From Oreohelix idahoensis (Eukaryota; Mollusca; Gastropoda; Stylommatophora; Oreohelicidae), in contig JAMPIV010019072.1 of NCBI GenBank assembly GCA_024509875.1, positions 372,001 through 436,000 on the forward strand: a stretch of 64,000 nucleotides of DNA, in the 5' to 3' direction. The notes below the pieces were generated by a model. The model searched no databases and was not told where the DNA came from. It saw only the letters and a list, made by a program, of their open reading frames with translations. Positions 46,310-58,400 of this stretch are shown here, one piece after another; the stretch's first letter is position 1; the number at the start of each line of letters is the position of its first letter. The position numbers and the translations under genes were made by a program.

Positions 46310-47230
46310 ATTAATTTTTTTTTTTTAAAGTGTTTGCTATTGTTCTCTGTAGCACGCCTCTTTCAACCATTTACCATAAACATGGAACTGCTGGTTATGT
46401 CAGGACGTGTTTCATTTAGTGTGATATCTTTCTTTGTATATTATATGCTCTGTACTGTACATTTCCTCACAGTGGTGCTTTTTTTTTTTTTATGTTTTGG
46501 TTGACATTTTCGTTATAGTTCGTCTGTTGTGTTTTTCAGAATTTTGGTTGAGTCCATACTATGATCCATTTGATATTAGTTGGTGGTTTATTGTGTACTT
46601 TTTTGTACTGTGTAGTATCAATTCTTTATGATGACGTTACTTTGTTACCACTGTTTGTGTTGTTAGCAAATTAGGAGTTTACTTTCCGAGTATATTCTTT
46701 TCCCATTCGTCCTGTTGTCTTTTAAATTGTTGCTTTTGTGATCTATTGTTTTATTAATTTTTGTAGTCCTTGTGGGGACTTAGTGCATATTAAATTTTCT
46801 ACAAATAGTTCTGTTTTGCAATTTGTGTAGTAATCTTTTATGTTTTGCCAATGTTGGTCGTATTTCGTTAATTCCAGCAAGAAGTGTTTAACTCTTTGAT
46901 ACGGCACAGGGTGGAAAATAATTGCGGAGTCAAAGAGTTAATGGTATTAGATTCATAACATTCTTCACAGATAGGTTCCTCTATTCTAAAGCAGCCGGTT
47001 TCCAATTTGAGCCTGAGTAAGTTAGTATTTACTGATATGTTTAGCTCGTCTTGTATTTGGCATTATTTATTTATTTTATTATTATTTATTTTATTATTAT
47101 TATTATTTTTAACTGGTGCGCATGCCTTCTTTTTTGTGCTCTGGTCCCATGCTTTTCTCCATTGTTTGGATATAGTTCATTTCCATTCGACTATTGATTA
47201 CGAATCTCCCTAACTCTGTTTAAGGTTTTT
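46310..47230 (-). pseudogene. LINE C-terminal and 3' UTR relic
   Basis: Same family as 2600-3085 plus 5330-5990, here uninterrupted. The minus strand near 46930-47000 gives FRIEEPICEECYESNT, the first half of the LINE finger, disrupted after that. The CTTGTATTTGGC, CTCTGGTCCCATGC and CATGGAACTGCTGG blocks give the family match. It supports the view that the LTR at 3090 interrupted the other copy. Confidence 0.6.
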
Positions 47231-47762
47231 TTAAAATGATATTTCTTCCCAGAGTCGTGATTTGGTCTGTCTTACACCACGGTCATATTTACCGCACGCA
47301 ATACTATAGGAAAACGGACCGATACAAGAGCCAATGAAAACGCTCCATTCTCTAGTGTGTATAATAAAACCTTTTAGGCTTAACATAGAGGCCCATTTTG
47401 TGTAAATGATAGTAAGAATTTATTTAATTTCATAAGAACTAAAGAAGTATCACCGGAAAGAATTATATAATTCATCAACGGGAATGTTACTTTAGAGGTT
47501 GGTGTAAACACTTTATCGAATAATATGCATCATTCTGGGATTCTTTACTCCTTTTTCCACCCATGTCATCCGATACGCCGAAGGCGTGACTATAAAAGAC
47601 CTTGCCCTTGGCTATTTCACGCCACTAACAAAAATTCAAAACTTCAAGCTGTACAGAAAGAAGCGGTAACTGTAATCGTCGTGTACCTTTGCCCACCGCA
47701 TCTGTTGCGCAGACCATAGATCCCATTAACAGCTTGTATGTTTTGCCTGAGGGTAAGAATGA
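47231..47762. other. no gene seen
   Basis: AT-rich DNA without recognisable content. Confidence 0.4.
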
Positions 47763-48534
<772 letters not shown>

Positions 48535-48890
48535 GAACGAACGAACGAACGAACGAACGAACTTTATTTTCAAAGGGTTAAGAATTGGGCACGCAGACCC
48601 GTCTGACATTCTGCCCTTCCTCTCTCTCTCATCATGTATACTAATATCCTTTCATCCTCACATTTACTTTAAGCATTATTAAGGCATTTATCATTATAAA
48701 AGTAATATTACATTTGCAATAATCATCATAATTAAAGTGTTTTTAAAATAAAATAAAATAATAATTAAAAAAAATAATAGTAATAATGAATTTGAAAAAT
48801 AAATAAATAAATAAATAAATAAAAAATAAATAAATTTTAAAAAATAAATAATAAAAAAAAAAAAAAAAAAAAGAATCGAATTCTTCGTAC
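48535..48890 (-). mobile_element. LINE 3' end fragment with GTTC-repeat tail
   Basis: On the minus strand the sequence ends CTTTGAAAATAAAGTTCG and then (TTCG)n to 48535, a microsatellite 3' tail typical of CR1/L2-like LINEs. Upstream it contains a GGGTTAAGAATTGGGCACGC block on the plus strand related to the AAGGGTTGAAAATCGGACAC block in the 3' UTR of the main LINE at 49130. The right side is A-rich (48799-48870). Confidence 0.6.
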
Positions 48891-49005
48891 TGTAAATTAG
48901 TGATTTGAGACATATTTAGAGGTATGTTATGAGAACTTGTAAAATGTTCATACGGTGTTCAACTGAATGACTCAGGGACTTTTTTTTTTTTTAAGGTTCA
49001 TCAAG

Positions 49006-49085
49006 ATGAGGTGGGTAGACAGTTACTTTCCATTTTCCTTTCCATTTCCTTTGCGTCCCAAACTCAAGACCAGAATCAGACTAGG
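49006..49085 (-). mobile_element. SINE family B remnant
   Basis: CCAAACTCAAGACCAGAATC followed by AGACTAGG resembles the CTAACTCAAGAGCAGAGTC block of family B. Short and weak. Confidence 0.4.
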
Positions 49086-49404
49086 TAGATAGTTAGATAG
49101 ACATATACGAAAGCAATTAATTTGCCAAGGGTTGAAAATCGGACACAGTCCCCTCTTGCATTCTTCCATCCTCTTGCTCATCTTTTATTACTGTTACTCA
49201 ACATTCTCCAGCGTACTGAAAGTATTAATTTAAGGACAGTGCAACATTACAAGGAAGTATAACAGCATACATTAACAGTACCTGATCATAAAATTAAGAA
49301 TATAAGTTATTAAGAATATAATATTAAGAATAAGTATATTGTAATGAAAACTAGATCATCAGAGCCTCCATACAGTATATTAGATAAAAGTACAACACAA
49401 TCAG

Positions 49405-50767
49405 TTAGGGTGGCATATAATCAGCACTCGTAAAGTATTTGAATAGTATACGATTGTATGAGTAAGGACTGTGCGTGTTTTTCAGGTCATTGGGAAGATT
49501 GTTCCAAAGATGAGCAGCTGAGTAAGCCAAACTAGTTTTAAATAGGTCAAGCCTGGGCTTGGGTACCTGTAATTTATTTAAGCGCTGACTACGTCTGTCA
49601 TTGTATTTTAAAAGCGGCCAAAGATACTTTGGAGCATTCTGTGACAGGATTTTGTGAATAAATTTCCCTTTGTTAAAGAGGAAGCGCTTCCTGAGGGGTA
49701 ATATTTGAAGATAATTATATAAATCTATACAATGTGATTGGTGTTTATCAGCAACAAGGCGCATTGCGCGTTTTTGAAGCGAGTGGAGCCTTCTTGTGTT
49801 GGAGACAGAACAACCATCCCAGATTGTGGAACAATAGTCTAGATGCGTTTGTATATGAGATATGTAGAACATTTTCCTTGCCTCTTCATCCAGGAAATGT
49901 TTAATTTTGGCTAATTGGTAAACTTTTTGTGCTGTTTGTTTTGTGAGTGCATGTACATGTGAGTTCCAACTTAGGTGTTGGTCAACAGTGATACCTAGAG
50001 TTCTGTGTTCATTTACGTTTTCAATTAGTGATGTTCCAATGAAGAGCTGAAGTGTTGTTTTCTGCAAGTTTTGTAGTTTTTGTCTGGTTGATATTAACAT
50101 ACATTTTGTTTTACTAATATTTATTTGCATGCGATTCTCGTTGCTCCACGTAATAAGATTATGTGTATCGTTTTGTAAAGATTGTTCTAGTGTGGTGCAA
50201 CATTTATCACTAGTAGTATAGACAGTACAGTCATCGGCAAAAAGGTCACATGATGAGTGTTTAAAATATAGAGGAAGATCATTAATGTATACGGTAAATA
50301 GAAGAGGGCCGAGAATAGAGCCCTGAGGAACACCTGTATGGACAACGGTTGGGTTCGACAAGGAATTATTGTAAGAGACTATTTGTTGTCTGTCTGACAG
50401 GAACGATTTAATTAACTTTACCAGCTTAATATTTACTTTCATTGTTTCTAATTTTCTGATTAAAATAAAGTGATCTATCATATCAAATGCTTTTTTGAAG
50501 TCTACAAATATTGCTCCACATATATTATCGTTATTGATGTTTAGGTGCCAATTGTCTATCATCTTTGTTAAGGCTGTGTGGCATGAATGCTTTGGTCTAA
50601 ACCCCGACTGACTGTCGATTAGCAGGTCGTTATCTACTAGGTGTTGTAGTGTTGTTTTGTGGATGTGTTTTTCCAGTGGTTTGGACAGCGACGATATAAG
50701 AGAAATGGGCCTATAGTTACTAAGATTACTACTATCAGATGAACCTGGTTTGAGAAGTGGGTATACT
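49405..50767 (-). pseudogene. LINE ORF2, reverse transcriptase part (after frameshift)
   Basis: 385 codons open from 50562, and the same frame can be read back to the break: VYPLLKPGSSDSSNLSNYRP, then ISLISSLSKPLEKHI, SQSGFRPKHS, then Met-Ile-Asp-Asn. RT motifs: VDFKKAFDMIDH (Asp21 of the 385), HTGVPQGSILGPLLF (78-88), FADD (Asp110, Asp111), ISKTKCMLIS, and EHRTLGITVDQHLSWNSH. The C-terminal part has LDYCSTIWDGC, LQKRAMRL and AAHLWNNLPNDLK, typical of this LINE group. There is no RNase H. The catalytic residues are intact. The only obvious lesion is the frame change at the junction with the endonuclease part. Confidence 0.9.
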
Positions 50768-52234
50768 TTAGCGCTTAAAAGCGGATGGAAAGTAACTCCT
50801 TGCGATACATTGATTATATATGTATGTCAGTGAATCGCTAATAGCAGGTGCGGCAAAACGCAGTATTCGATTACTGATTCCATCAGGTCCCGATGAGTTA
50901 TTATCTTTAAGGCCAGTAATATAGTTGTAAACTTCGTTAACTGTTATAAAAGGGATGTCGGGTGGAATTGTGTTAGTACATTTGTTCTCGCAGAACGTTG
51001 ATAATTTGCTTAAGTCACAAGGGGGAGACGGAATGGTGGATTTTATATTGTTGATGTCTGCCTGAAAATGATTGCTGAAGTCAGTACAAGTAAGGGGCGT
51101 ATTGGGAGTATGTGGGTCTGGAAATTTTCGTTTGTTCACTAAAGTGTTGATTGCCTTCCATATCTCTTTACTGTTTGTTTTACTCTGAACTAAATTTCTA
51201 AAGTAGTTTTTCTTTTCTCTGCGAATTAAGTATTGTACTTTATTTCTTATTGTCCGATATGTAGTGATATCCTTATTTTTATGCGCTCTATCTCTTTGCC
51301 TCATAGCGTCAAGAACTTCTTGTGTGATCCATGGAGATTTAATTTGCCTTTTCACGCGAATTTCTTTAGTAGGCGCATGCTTATTAAAAATACTATAAAA
51401 TATCATTGTCCAATATGCGATGGCGTCATCAGGATCAGGAATTTGAAAAACGTTGGCGAGAGGCGCAGTTCGCAAATCATTCAAAAATAATTCACGGTTG
51501 AAATTTTTAAGACTTCTATATTGAAAACTAATGTGTTTATTTTTTGGAGATTTGTACCCATTTTTTGCCCAAGTGCAACATATGGGATAATGGTCACTCA
51601 TAGCAATAGTAGGGATGGAGCATTCTATAATATTTTCTGGACAGGTTACATAGATATGATCGATCAGTGTGGATGACGTTGTTGTTACTCTGGTAGGTTT
51701 GTTGACTATTTGTTTCATGTTATACGATGCTATGATGTTGGTCCATATATTGTTTGGCTTGTGCATGTCGATATTAAAATCACCAAGAAGAATAATTTCG
51801 TTAACTGTAGTAATAACTTTATCCATCATGTTGGTAAAATCTTCAAACCATGTTGTTCCTACACTGGGATTACGATAAAGATATCCGATTAAAATAGATC
51901 TTTGCTTTTGGGGCTTTATCTCTAACCATATGCATTCTATATCTATAGTCTCAAGATCGTTTCTGCGGCGATAACTGAGAGAAGCAGAAATATAAACTGC
52001 TAGACCCGTCTCTAATTGTCTACTAGAATCTCGCCGAATAGTTTTAAAACCTCTGAGCGCAATGTCATCGTCGGTTATTTTCTCATTCAGACGACTTTCG
52101 GAAAAACCAAAAACCTGGAAATTTTGGTTAAGAATTTGTGTGAGTTCTGGAATTTTACCTAAAAGATGGTTTACGTTCAAGTGGCCAAGCCGTAAGCCAA
52201 TTGTATTTAGTAATTGTTCATAATTACCTGACAT
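50768..52234 (-). CDS. LINE ORF2, apurinic-like endonuclease and RT start
   Basis: 488 codons. Endonuclease/exonuclease/phosphatase fold motifs in order: Asn20 (GHLNVNHL), Glu46 (SESRL), Asp152 and Asn154 (LLGDFNID), Asp192 (LIDHIYV), and Ser213-Asp214-His215 (MSDHYPI). All are present. A linker follows (PWITQEVLDAMRQRDRAHKN), then the RT front (NNSSGPDGISNRILRF). The frame stops at TAA 50768-50770 after SYFPSAFKR; skipping two bases restores AKVYPLLKPG. The endonuclease nicks the target DNA for target-primed reverse transcription. Confidence 0.9.
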   Translation of the reverse strand: MSGNYEQLLNTIGLRLGHLNVNHLLGKIPELTQILNQNFQVFGFSESRLNEKITDDDIALRGFKTIRRDSSRQLETGLAVYISASLSYRRRNDLETIDIECIWLEIKPQKQRSILIGYLYRNPSVGTTWFEDFTNMMDKVITTVNEIILLGDFNIDMHKPNNIWTNIIASYNMKQIVNKPTRVTTTSSTLIDHIYVTCPENIIECSIPTIAMSDHYPICCTWAKNGYKSPKNKHISFQYRSLKNFNRELFLNDLRTAPLANVFQIPDPDDAIAYWTMIFYSIFNKHAPTKEIRVKRQIKSPWITQEVLDAMRQRDRAHKNKDITTYRTIRNKVQYLIRREKKNYFRNLVQSKTNSKEIWKAINTLVNKRKFPDPHTPNTPLTCTDFSNHFQADINNIKSTIPSPPCDLSKLSTFCENKCTNTIPPDIPFITVNEVYNYITGLKDNNSSGPDGISNRILRFAAPAISDSLTYIYNQCIARSYFPSAFKR

Positions 52235-52569
52235 TTTTATGTGAAAGAAGTTTTACGCTCAAATAGAAAATAAATAACTAAATAAACATCACGAGGTTGC
52301 TATATATGTGAGATTAAAAGTAATAGTACATAAATGCACACCTTAATACAACAAATTACAAACAATTCAGATAACTGTACTAGTTTAAAAATTGTAAGAA
52401 ACTGTCACACAACAAGCACACCCATCCACACTGTGAAGGTTAACAACAAAGTTAAGCTGCACCAAGAGAATAGACGGGTAGACAAACAAATAGATACTGA
52501 GAATAAATAAATAAAGCATTATCCGACAGTTACTGGTCCTACAGAGACGTCGACTTGTGAAGTGAACAG

Positions 52570-54855
52570 TCACTGATAATGTTGAGGAGAGGGTTGTGGA
52601 TAATAAAAGCGAGATGGATTTGGCCGTAAAAGATGATTCATTTGGTAGTAGGTGTTCGCGGGATGTTGAGGTACTGTTGTTGGATGAATGGGATATTCCG
52701 GCCAGTAGGACCTCCAAGTGTAAGGTGCGTAGTTCAAGAGGCTTTGCTGATGTAGAAAGTTATGAAAGGTTGGGTGTGCGGGTTGATATGGGAAAACCTG
52801 TGATGACAACGATGATGGGTGATCTCTCATTGGTGTCTGGTGCGACAGCGGACGTGGTGAGATTTCAGTAGGTGGACCCTGAGTTGGTTGAATTGAATCT
52901 TTTACAGATCTTTGAGAATGGAGTGTCTCAAGTTGTTGTTGAGGTGGGTCGTCGGTCGTAGAATGTTGCTGAAGGCCGATATTATTGGCTGTTTCTTGCA
53001 CATCTGTAGTTCTAATAAAGGGTCTGTCTTGATACTCCTGATTGTGTGACGTTGTCTGGCTGGTGCTTGAAGTTGTGGGTATTGGCGGAAACTCAAGGTC
53101 GTAAATTGCATTAGAGGAGTAGCTGGTTACATTCGTGTGTCGTTTTGAAGGATACTTGGATGCTGATGTGCTGGCTGTGCCTCTGAGGGTGTTTTCTGGA
53201 AATTTGATGTTTCTCGCCAACATACTGGTTCCTTGATCGGATAAGGAAATGTCGCCACTATAAAGATGCTTCCTAGGAGCTCCGGATGTGGCGAGGAACG
53301 AGGAGTGTTCTATAAATGTGTGGTGGTGTCTGACGCAATGCTTTTTCAATTTTTGTGTTGTTCATCTCAACAGATTTCCTATAATGTGAACGAACTGGAG
53401 GTATAATAGCTGAAAAATATACCTTTGCATTTGGGAACAGGAACTGGAAGTTACTTGTGATTTGATTTAGCTCTGTTTGTGCAATTTCGTTATGCTTTAG
53501 CGCGTCCGACAGACCAATGTGCACAGTGACCCTGGCTACATCAAGATCAGTTTCATATCTTTTAAGGAGAGTCAGTAGGTCCTGCGCAGATGCCCAGTTT
53601 TTGTAGCGAACAGTGACCCTGTCTATATCTGCTGTTACTAATTGACATTTTTGAAGGTCCTTCACATTTTGGTCACCAAATATGAAGTGTTTCCTTCTAT
53701 TTGAAAGATGTGTGTGTGTGTGCCGGTGGCAGTGCGTGCTGTTTCTTGTGTTTGAACTATGCTGGGATTGTGTGTAGGTTTCTTGCTTTGATGTGAACTG
53801 GCTGTCGACAGTGGGGGCTGCCGAGTAGAAATCTGGACAGGGATTCTGCTCATGTCTGCAGGGAATTCCAGAATGCACAGGTCGTGGTCTTCTTTATGGC
53901 TCGGTTCAGCTTGTGTCGTATGCTGTACTTCACTACCGTCGGAATTTCCCTCTGAGCTTGTGTTTGTGTTACACTGTCTGTGTTTATTTTTCTGCTGTGT
54001 GCTTTCTTTCTGTTGTTCAGACTCGTTTCTCTCACAGCTATTTTTGAGGGACATGTGGTCAGCATGGAGCTGCTCGTAAGCTTTTTTGAGGCTGCTCAGC
54101 TCTGCTTTTAGTATCTCCATCTCAGACAATATTATTAAAAATTGATCTTGTGACGAGTGCATAGGTAATGTAAGAGGGGATGTTGTTGGACTACTGTCAA
54201 AGGTGCTTGATAGGTGTTCTGTCTCTGTGATGTCACTTGTATCAGCTAACGCTGGTGACTTTGGTTTTGTCTGTGACATCTTTTTGCACTCTTTATTGGG
54301 AGTTATGTTTGTTATGATATCTGCGGAAACAGTGGAATGTGTGATTGCTAACTTCTTAGATTTAGAAGTTTTTGCAGGAATACTTTGAACTGGCACATTT
54401 GATATGATGGCCTCTCGACTGACTCCAGCAGTATTTGCTGATTTCCATAAATTGTTCAGGTCCGTACTAACCCAATCTTTAATAGCGCACTCTGCGCCCT
54501 GTATCATTACTTTATTTGCTGTGTTATAGAAATGTAGGACAACCTCTCCTGTGGAAATAACATCTTCTACATATGAACCATTAGCGTCAGTCCTTGCTTC
54601 AATAGTTGCACTAGATTCATAGTATGCCTTAGACAGGCTACGTAAAGCTTCATATTCGATTAAGGTAGAAAACGTCAGAATCGCACACTGATTATTGTTC
54701 TTATAAGATAATGTTACGCATGGCGTGTATAGCGTGCTGGTCTTCAAACTTCGAGTTTTCTTTTTAACCGCTTTAGTAACGTTCAAAACGTAATCCTTCT
54801 GTTTGGCACCTTTTGTGTTCGGTCGGGTTATACCGACCGAATTTACGTGTAGCAT
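52570..54855 (-). pseudogene. LINE ORF1 with coiled coil and SGNH-like domain, frameshifted
   Basis: Three overlapping minus frames make one protein: 54855-53662, 53878-53273, 53349-52570. The first has an RNA-binding-like N-terminal region (KKKTRSLKTST, VVLHFYNTANKVMIQG), a Ser/Thr-rich linker and a coiled coil (MEILKAELSSLKKAYEQLHA). The second and third make an SGNH/GDSL-like fold: FIFGDQNVKDL (block I), VTVHIGLSDALKHNE (block III), then LYSGDISLSDQGTSMLARNI (block V). The usual catalytic Ser in GDS is Gln, and the usual His of the D-x-x-H motif is Leu in GDISL. So the domain here is non-catalytic, through decay or by nature. The tail is Pro/Gln-rich. SGNH-type ORF1 proteins are known in CR1-group LINEs. 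Confidence 0.8.
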
Positions 54856-54960
54856 TGTGAGTGGGAACGGTAAATGACCAGGCGTATTTAATGGGCGTGG
54901 AAAGTGGTCAATTATAGACGTTCACTCCGCTCTAGTTGGCAGCTTGACTCGGTCGACACA

Positions 54961-56437
54961 CATATTACCGCTGACCAATTTCTAAAGCCACGGTTCTCTG
55001 ACATTCCGTAGGGTGTAATAAAACTTCCATTTCTGTCGGCTACCCCAATTATCAGTGCTGACCATGTGGAACGTTTAGTAATTCCAACACAAAAGCGACT
55101 TACTATACCTATAATGGAAGATATGCTTGTCTTCATTTTTCCTAAAAATCACATTTCCTATTCATATGAACACAATAATATGTATTTCACGATAAAGCAA
55201 CTAACATTATGTACACAGTGATATAAAAATCCTTCAGAAATATTGCTAGATATGCAGTTTAAAAATCCAAATGTAGGACTCCACAAAAACACGTCCGCAC
55301 GCTAAGGGAACGGTGGTGAGGTAAATTGTCCTGTGCATATGTTAGCACAATGTCTGACACTGTATGTTATGTCCTTTGTGTGTAAAGATAGAGTAGTGCT
55401 GGACCATACAGGAGTTGTGATTATTTGCATTTCAGGTTTTATCCTGCAAACGTTGTATCCTGCAAATTACCCGAAGTATCTGATTCCTATAATTCGATTG
55501 GACTCTGAGGTGCGAATGCTCGTGAAGTCATTGTAGCTAGCCACCATTGTTCCACTGTCTGGCAAGTCACAGAGGTGTTCGACCACGGCAGAAGAGTGTG
55601 GGATTTTCTTGATTTCAAGATAAGTGGCCTTTTGTAGCCACTGGTCAGCATATTCAACCAAGATAGCACTACAATAAAATATAAATATATTCCTAAACAT
55701 ACAGTGAAGGGTGAGTTTATGGACAGTGTGAATCCACCTTACCTTCACAGTCAAACTAAATAACATTGTAATAAATTTAAAATATTCATCAGTGTAGAAG
55801 AGAATAGAAACTTCAGTACAAGATTATGTTTCATAAATTAAGTTTCTATGTTTATTTATTTCATGATGTAAATACCTTTGAGTTTTCCTAATTTACCTAA
55901 CCGAAAAGAGAACCAGTTTAGGTTAAATAAATTGTACATATTTACCATCAGACTTGCTGAAATTATTTGCATTAAAGTTTTCAAGTTTGGTTGATACTTA
56001 TTTTAGATTGAGAGATAGACCATATTTAATACCCCTAGAACAACTAGTCAATATAAATAATAACACATATTACCAAAGGAGAATCTACGAAAGGCGGCAA
56101 ATAGATTTTCAGGACATATCCTTTCAATACCTGGAGGTTTATACAGCTGGATTCTAACCTTTGATGTCGATACACCCTTATTCTTTTCAGAAAAGGGGGT
56201 ATTTCTTGTAAGACCAGTTTCTTATCTGGCACTATCCTGGTATCATCTGATACATCTTTTTTTTTTTTTTTGTCCAGGATATCTTACATTCTATAACATC
56301 TCAAACCTTTCGTGACACCCAGGCGTAATTAAAATGTTACTACACTGATTTCGTTCCTAGCCCATTCCTCGTATACAAAAATAAAACTATAGTGAAATCA
56401 ATTTTAGCACATCCGTGCGGCAGATTTTGACAGCATG
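54961..56437. other. no gene seen
   Basis: AT-rich DNA that may include the 5' UTR of the LINE near its left end. Frames of 60-99 codons lack domains. Confidence 0.4.
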
Positions 56438-56868
56438 GCGTTACACGCATACACGTGAGGGGTTACACCTAGGTCATCGAAGAGTGGCGGTGCACGGCGT
56501 TACATACAGACACGTGAGGGGTTACACCTAAGTCCTCGAAGAATGGCGGTGCGCAGCGTTATATACAGACACTTGAGGGGTTACATCTAGCTCATCGAAG
56601 AGTTGCGGTGCACGGAATTACATACAGACACGTAAGGGGTTACACCTAGGTCATCGAAGAGTGGCGGTGCACGGAATTACATACAGTCACGTGAGGGGTT
56701 ACACCTAGGTCATCGAAGAGTGGCGGTGCACGGCGTTACATACAGACACTTGAGGGGTTACACCTAGGTCATCGAAGAGTGGCAGGTTACGGCGTTGCAC
56801 ACAAGACACTTGTGGAGTTGCAGCTAGGTCATCGAAGAGTGTTGGTGCCCAGCGTAGCATACATATAG
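56438..56868. repeat. 59-bp minisatellite, about seven units
   Basis: Units contain GAGGGGTTACACCTAGGTCA, then TCGAAGAGTGGCGGTGCACG and GCGTTACATACAGACAC. The first and last units are the most diverged, and the centre is nearly uniform. GC content is higher than in the flanks. Confidence 0.95.
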
Positions 56869-57338
56869 TGACACCATCTCCATGTAACTAGTAGCCAAAT
56901 TAAAACGTCGTGTAGCGAACAATGAAAAAAAAAATCACGTAAACTGTTCAGGAAACAGGAGAAATGGCGCGCACTGAACAGTGAAAAATAAACTGAGCAC
57001 CCGTTAAAAGAGCACGCAGGCCTTTCAGTTTTTTGCCGTCGTGCATTGACCATAGAACATAAGTCATAATGCAGGATTTATTAACCTGTGGTCCACGAAT
57101 TCTAGGGGGCCCGTGTAAAGTTTTAAATTATGCTTTTATGTACATATTTATTTTCCAGAGGGAATCTGTAAGTCTTAAGTGAGACGATCAAAGAGGTCCA
57201 TAGTTTTCATCGGAAAGTCTAAGGGGTCCATGTCACAAACAAGGTTTAAAAAAAACCCTGTCATAAGTTTGACTACAAAGATCCAGTCTGTTGAAGGCCT
57301 ATGATCTTCTGGGTCAAAAGGAAGTCCCATAGCAGATA
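56869..57338. other. no gene; fragments of other repeats
   Basis: The block 56990-57050 is shared with 22170-22245. Near 57090-57240, GGTCCACGAATTC and GGGGTCCATGTCAC suggest a degraded hAT-type MITE, but no paired ends are visible. Confidence 0.35.
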
Positions 57339-57560
57339 CTACCCTAGGAAAGTGAAGTGTTAGAGACTTCAGCATACTAGGTCCACCATCGAGAGGTGGG
57401 GTTGACCAGTTCCCTCCCTCGCTGTCTTTTCCTTCCCTAACTCAAAGAGCAGAGTCAGATACCCATATACAGCTGGGTAGACTGGAACGTATCGGTACCG
57501 TGATTCGAACCCGGCATCTTTGCCGCTATAGACCTGCGCTCTAAGCTCTTTGTCAGTCGG
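57339..57560 (-). mobile_element. tRNA-derived SINE, family B, copy
   Basis: Minus-strand reading gives CTTAGAGCGCAGGTCTATAG, then GGGTTCGAATCAC (a good B box), GGTACCGATACG, GGGTATCTGACTCTGCTCTT and GAGTTAGGGAAGGAAAAGAC. It is the host of the SINE A insertion on its right. Confidence 0.7.
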
Positions 57561-57574
57561 ACGATCCTCTGGGT

Positions 57575-57831
57575 AAAAAAAGGATAACGGGTAAAGGATC
57601 CCGTTACACGCCCATTGAGACATATTGGGAATACGGTGTTAGGCCAGTATTTTCTTGACCATCGGCACACTAGGGGTGATGTGGTCAGCATCACGCCGGC
57701 CGCCTTAACCTTCCCATAGTTCTTCTAGTACCCAATTCATAAGGCTGGGTCGATCCCGGAGCCGTTTGTGGTCTAAAAAATCCCACCTCAACTGGGGATC
57801 GAACCATGGACCACCGAACTAGGACGCCAGT
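57575..57831 (-). mobile_element. tRNA-derived SINE, family A, copy 3, 5'-truncated
   Basis: Flanked by a 12-bp duplication GATCCTCTGGGT (57563-57574 and 57832-57843). The tRNA head (A box) is missing and the B box GGTTCGATCCCC remains. Body and 3' end CGTGTAACGGGATCC are as in copies 1 and 2. Confidence 0.9.
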
Positions 57832-57843
57832 GATCCTCTGGGT

Positions 57844-58120
57844 GCTGAAAGATAATTTTGATAATGGTGTATCAAATGTCTTCCATACACGTATTACATA
57901 TGACAAGTAATCAATAAACCTGTCTGTTTCAGTGTTGTATGTCACGCTACACCTTTTACAAACAATGTTACAGATACGGTTTAAATTTCAATGTTTCTTA
58001 CCAAACAACACTTTCTAGCTATTCTTTACTGTTCTGATTCTTTTATAATGTACTGGATTCGGTATTATGGTATTTGTCTTGTGTTATATGGATTATGCTG
58101 GTGAATATGAAAGCTATAGA
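57844..58120. other. no gene seen
   Basis: AT-rich DNA after the SINE. Confidence 0.3.
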
Positions 58121-58400
58121 AGAGATTGCGTATATAATTAGTCTGGGTCGTTCCTCGGTCCGAAATTCCGTAGTTACGTTGGGATTTGGTGCTAATGCCA
58201 GCTGTCCGCGAACTAAATTTTTTTTTTTTGTGTTGCTTAGTTGGTAACTAGTTGGCAGCGGGCTAGTGACGATCGCTCCCATAGCGAGGAGATGGTGCTG
58301 TTCTAGTGGTCCTGGGATCGAGTAAGCTTTTTTTTTTTGTTATCTATTTTTCTATTTTCTTTATCTCTTACGATTGCCCGCAACATACCCCTTTACGTGT
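58121..58400 (+). mobile_element. divergent SINE family C copy
   Basis: TATAATTAGTCTGGGTCG, then TTGCTTAGTTGG, GATCGCTCCCATAGCGAGGA and GGTCCTGGGATCGAG follow the order of the family C copy at 31713 (ATAATTAGTCTGGGTCG, ATGCTTAGCTGG, TTTGCTCCCGTGGCTAGG, GGTCCTGGTTCGATTCC). The B box is decayed. Confidence 0.6.

Larger units (their letters stand above)
49086..54960 (-). mobile_element. near full-length LINE with SGNH-type ORF1 and EN-RT ORF2
   Basis: About 5.9 kb in the order ORF1 (54855-52570), a 335-bp gap, ORF2 (52234-49405), and a 320-bp 3' region. The 3' end lies near 49086 at a degenerate CTAT-type tail. The 5' boundary is not visible. ORF1 has two frame changes and ORF2 one, so this copy is inactive but recent enough to read. 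ORF layout and motifs fit the CR1/Jockey-like LINE group; the exact clade (for example Daphne or CR1) is inferred only. Confidence 0.88.

Noticed and set aside
56438..56868. CRISPR-like array
   Set aside because: The whole 59-bp unit repeats without unique spacers, and the DNA is eukaryotic.
57090..57260. hAT element
   Set aside because: Only suggestive motifs; no inverted ends with an 8-bp duplication.
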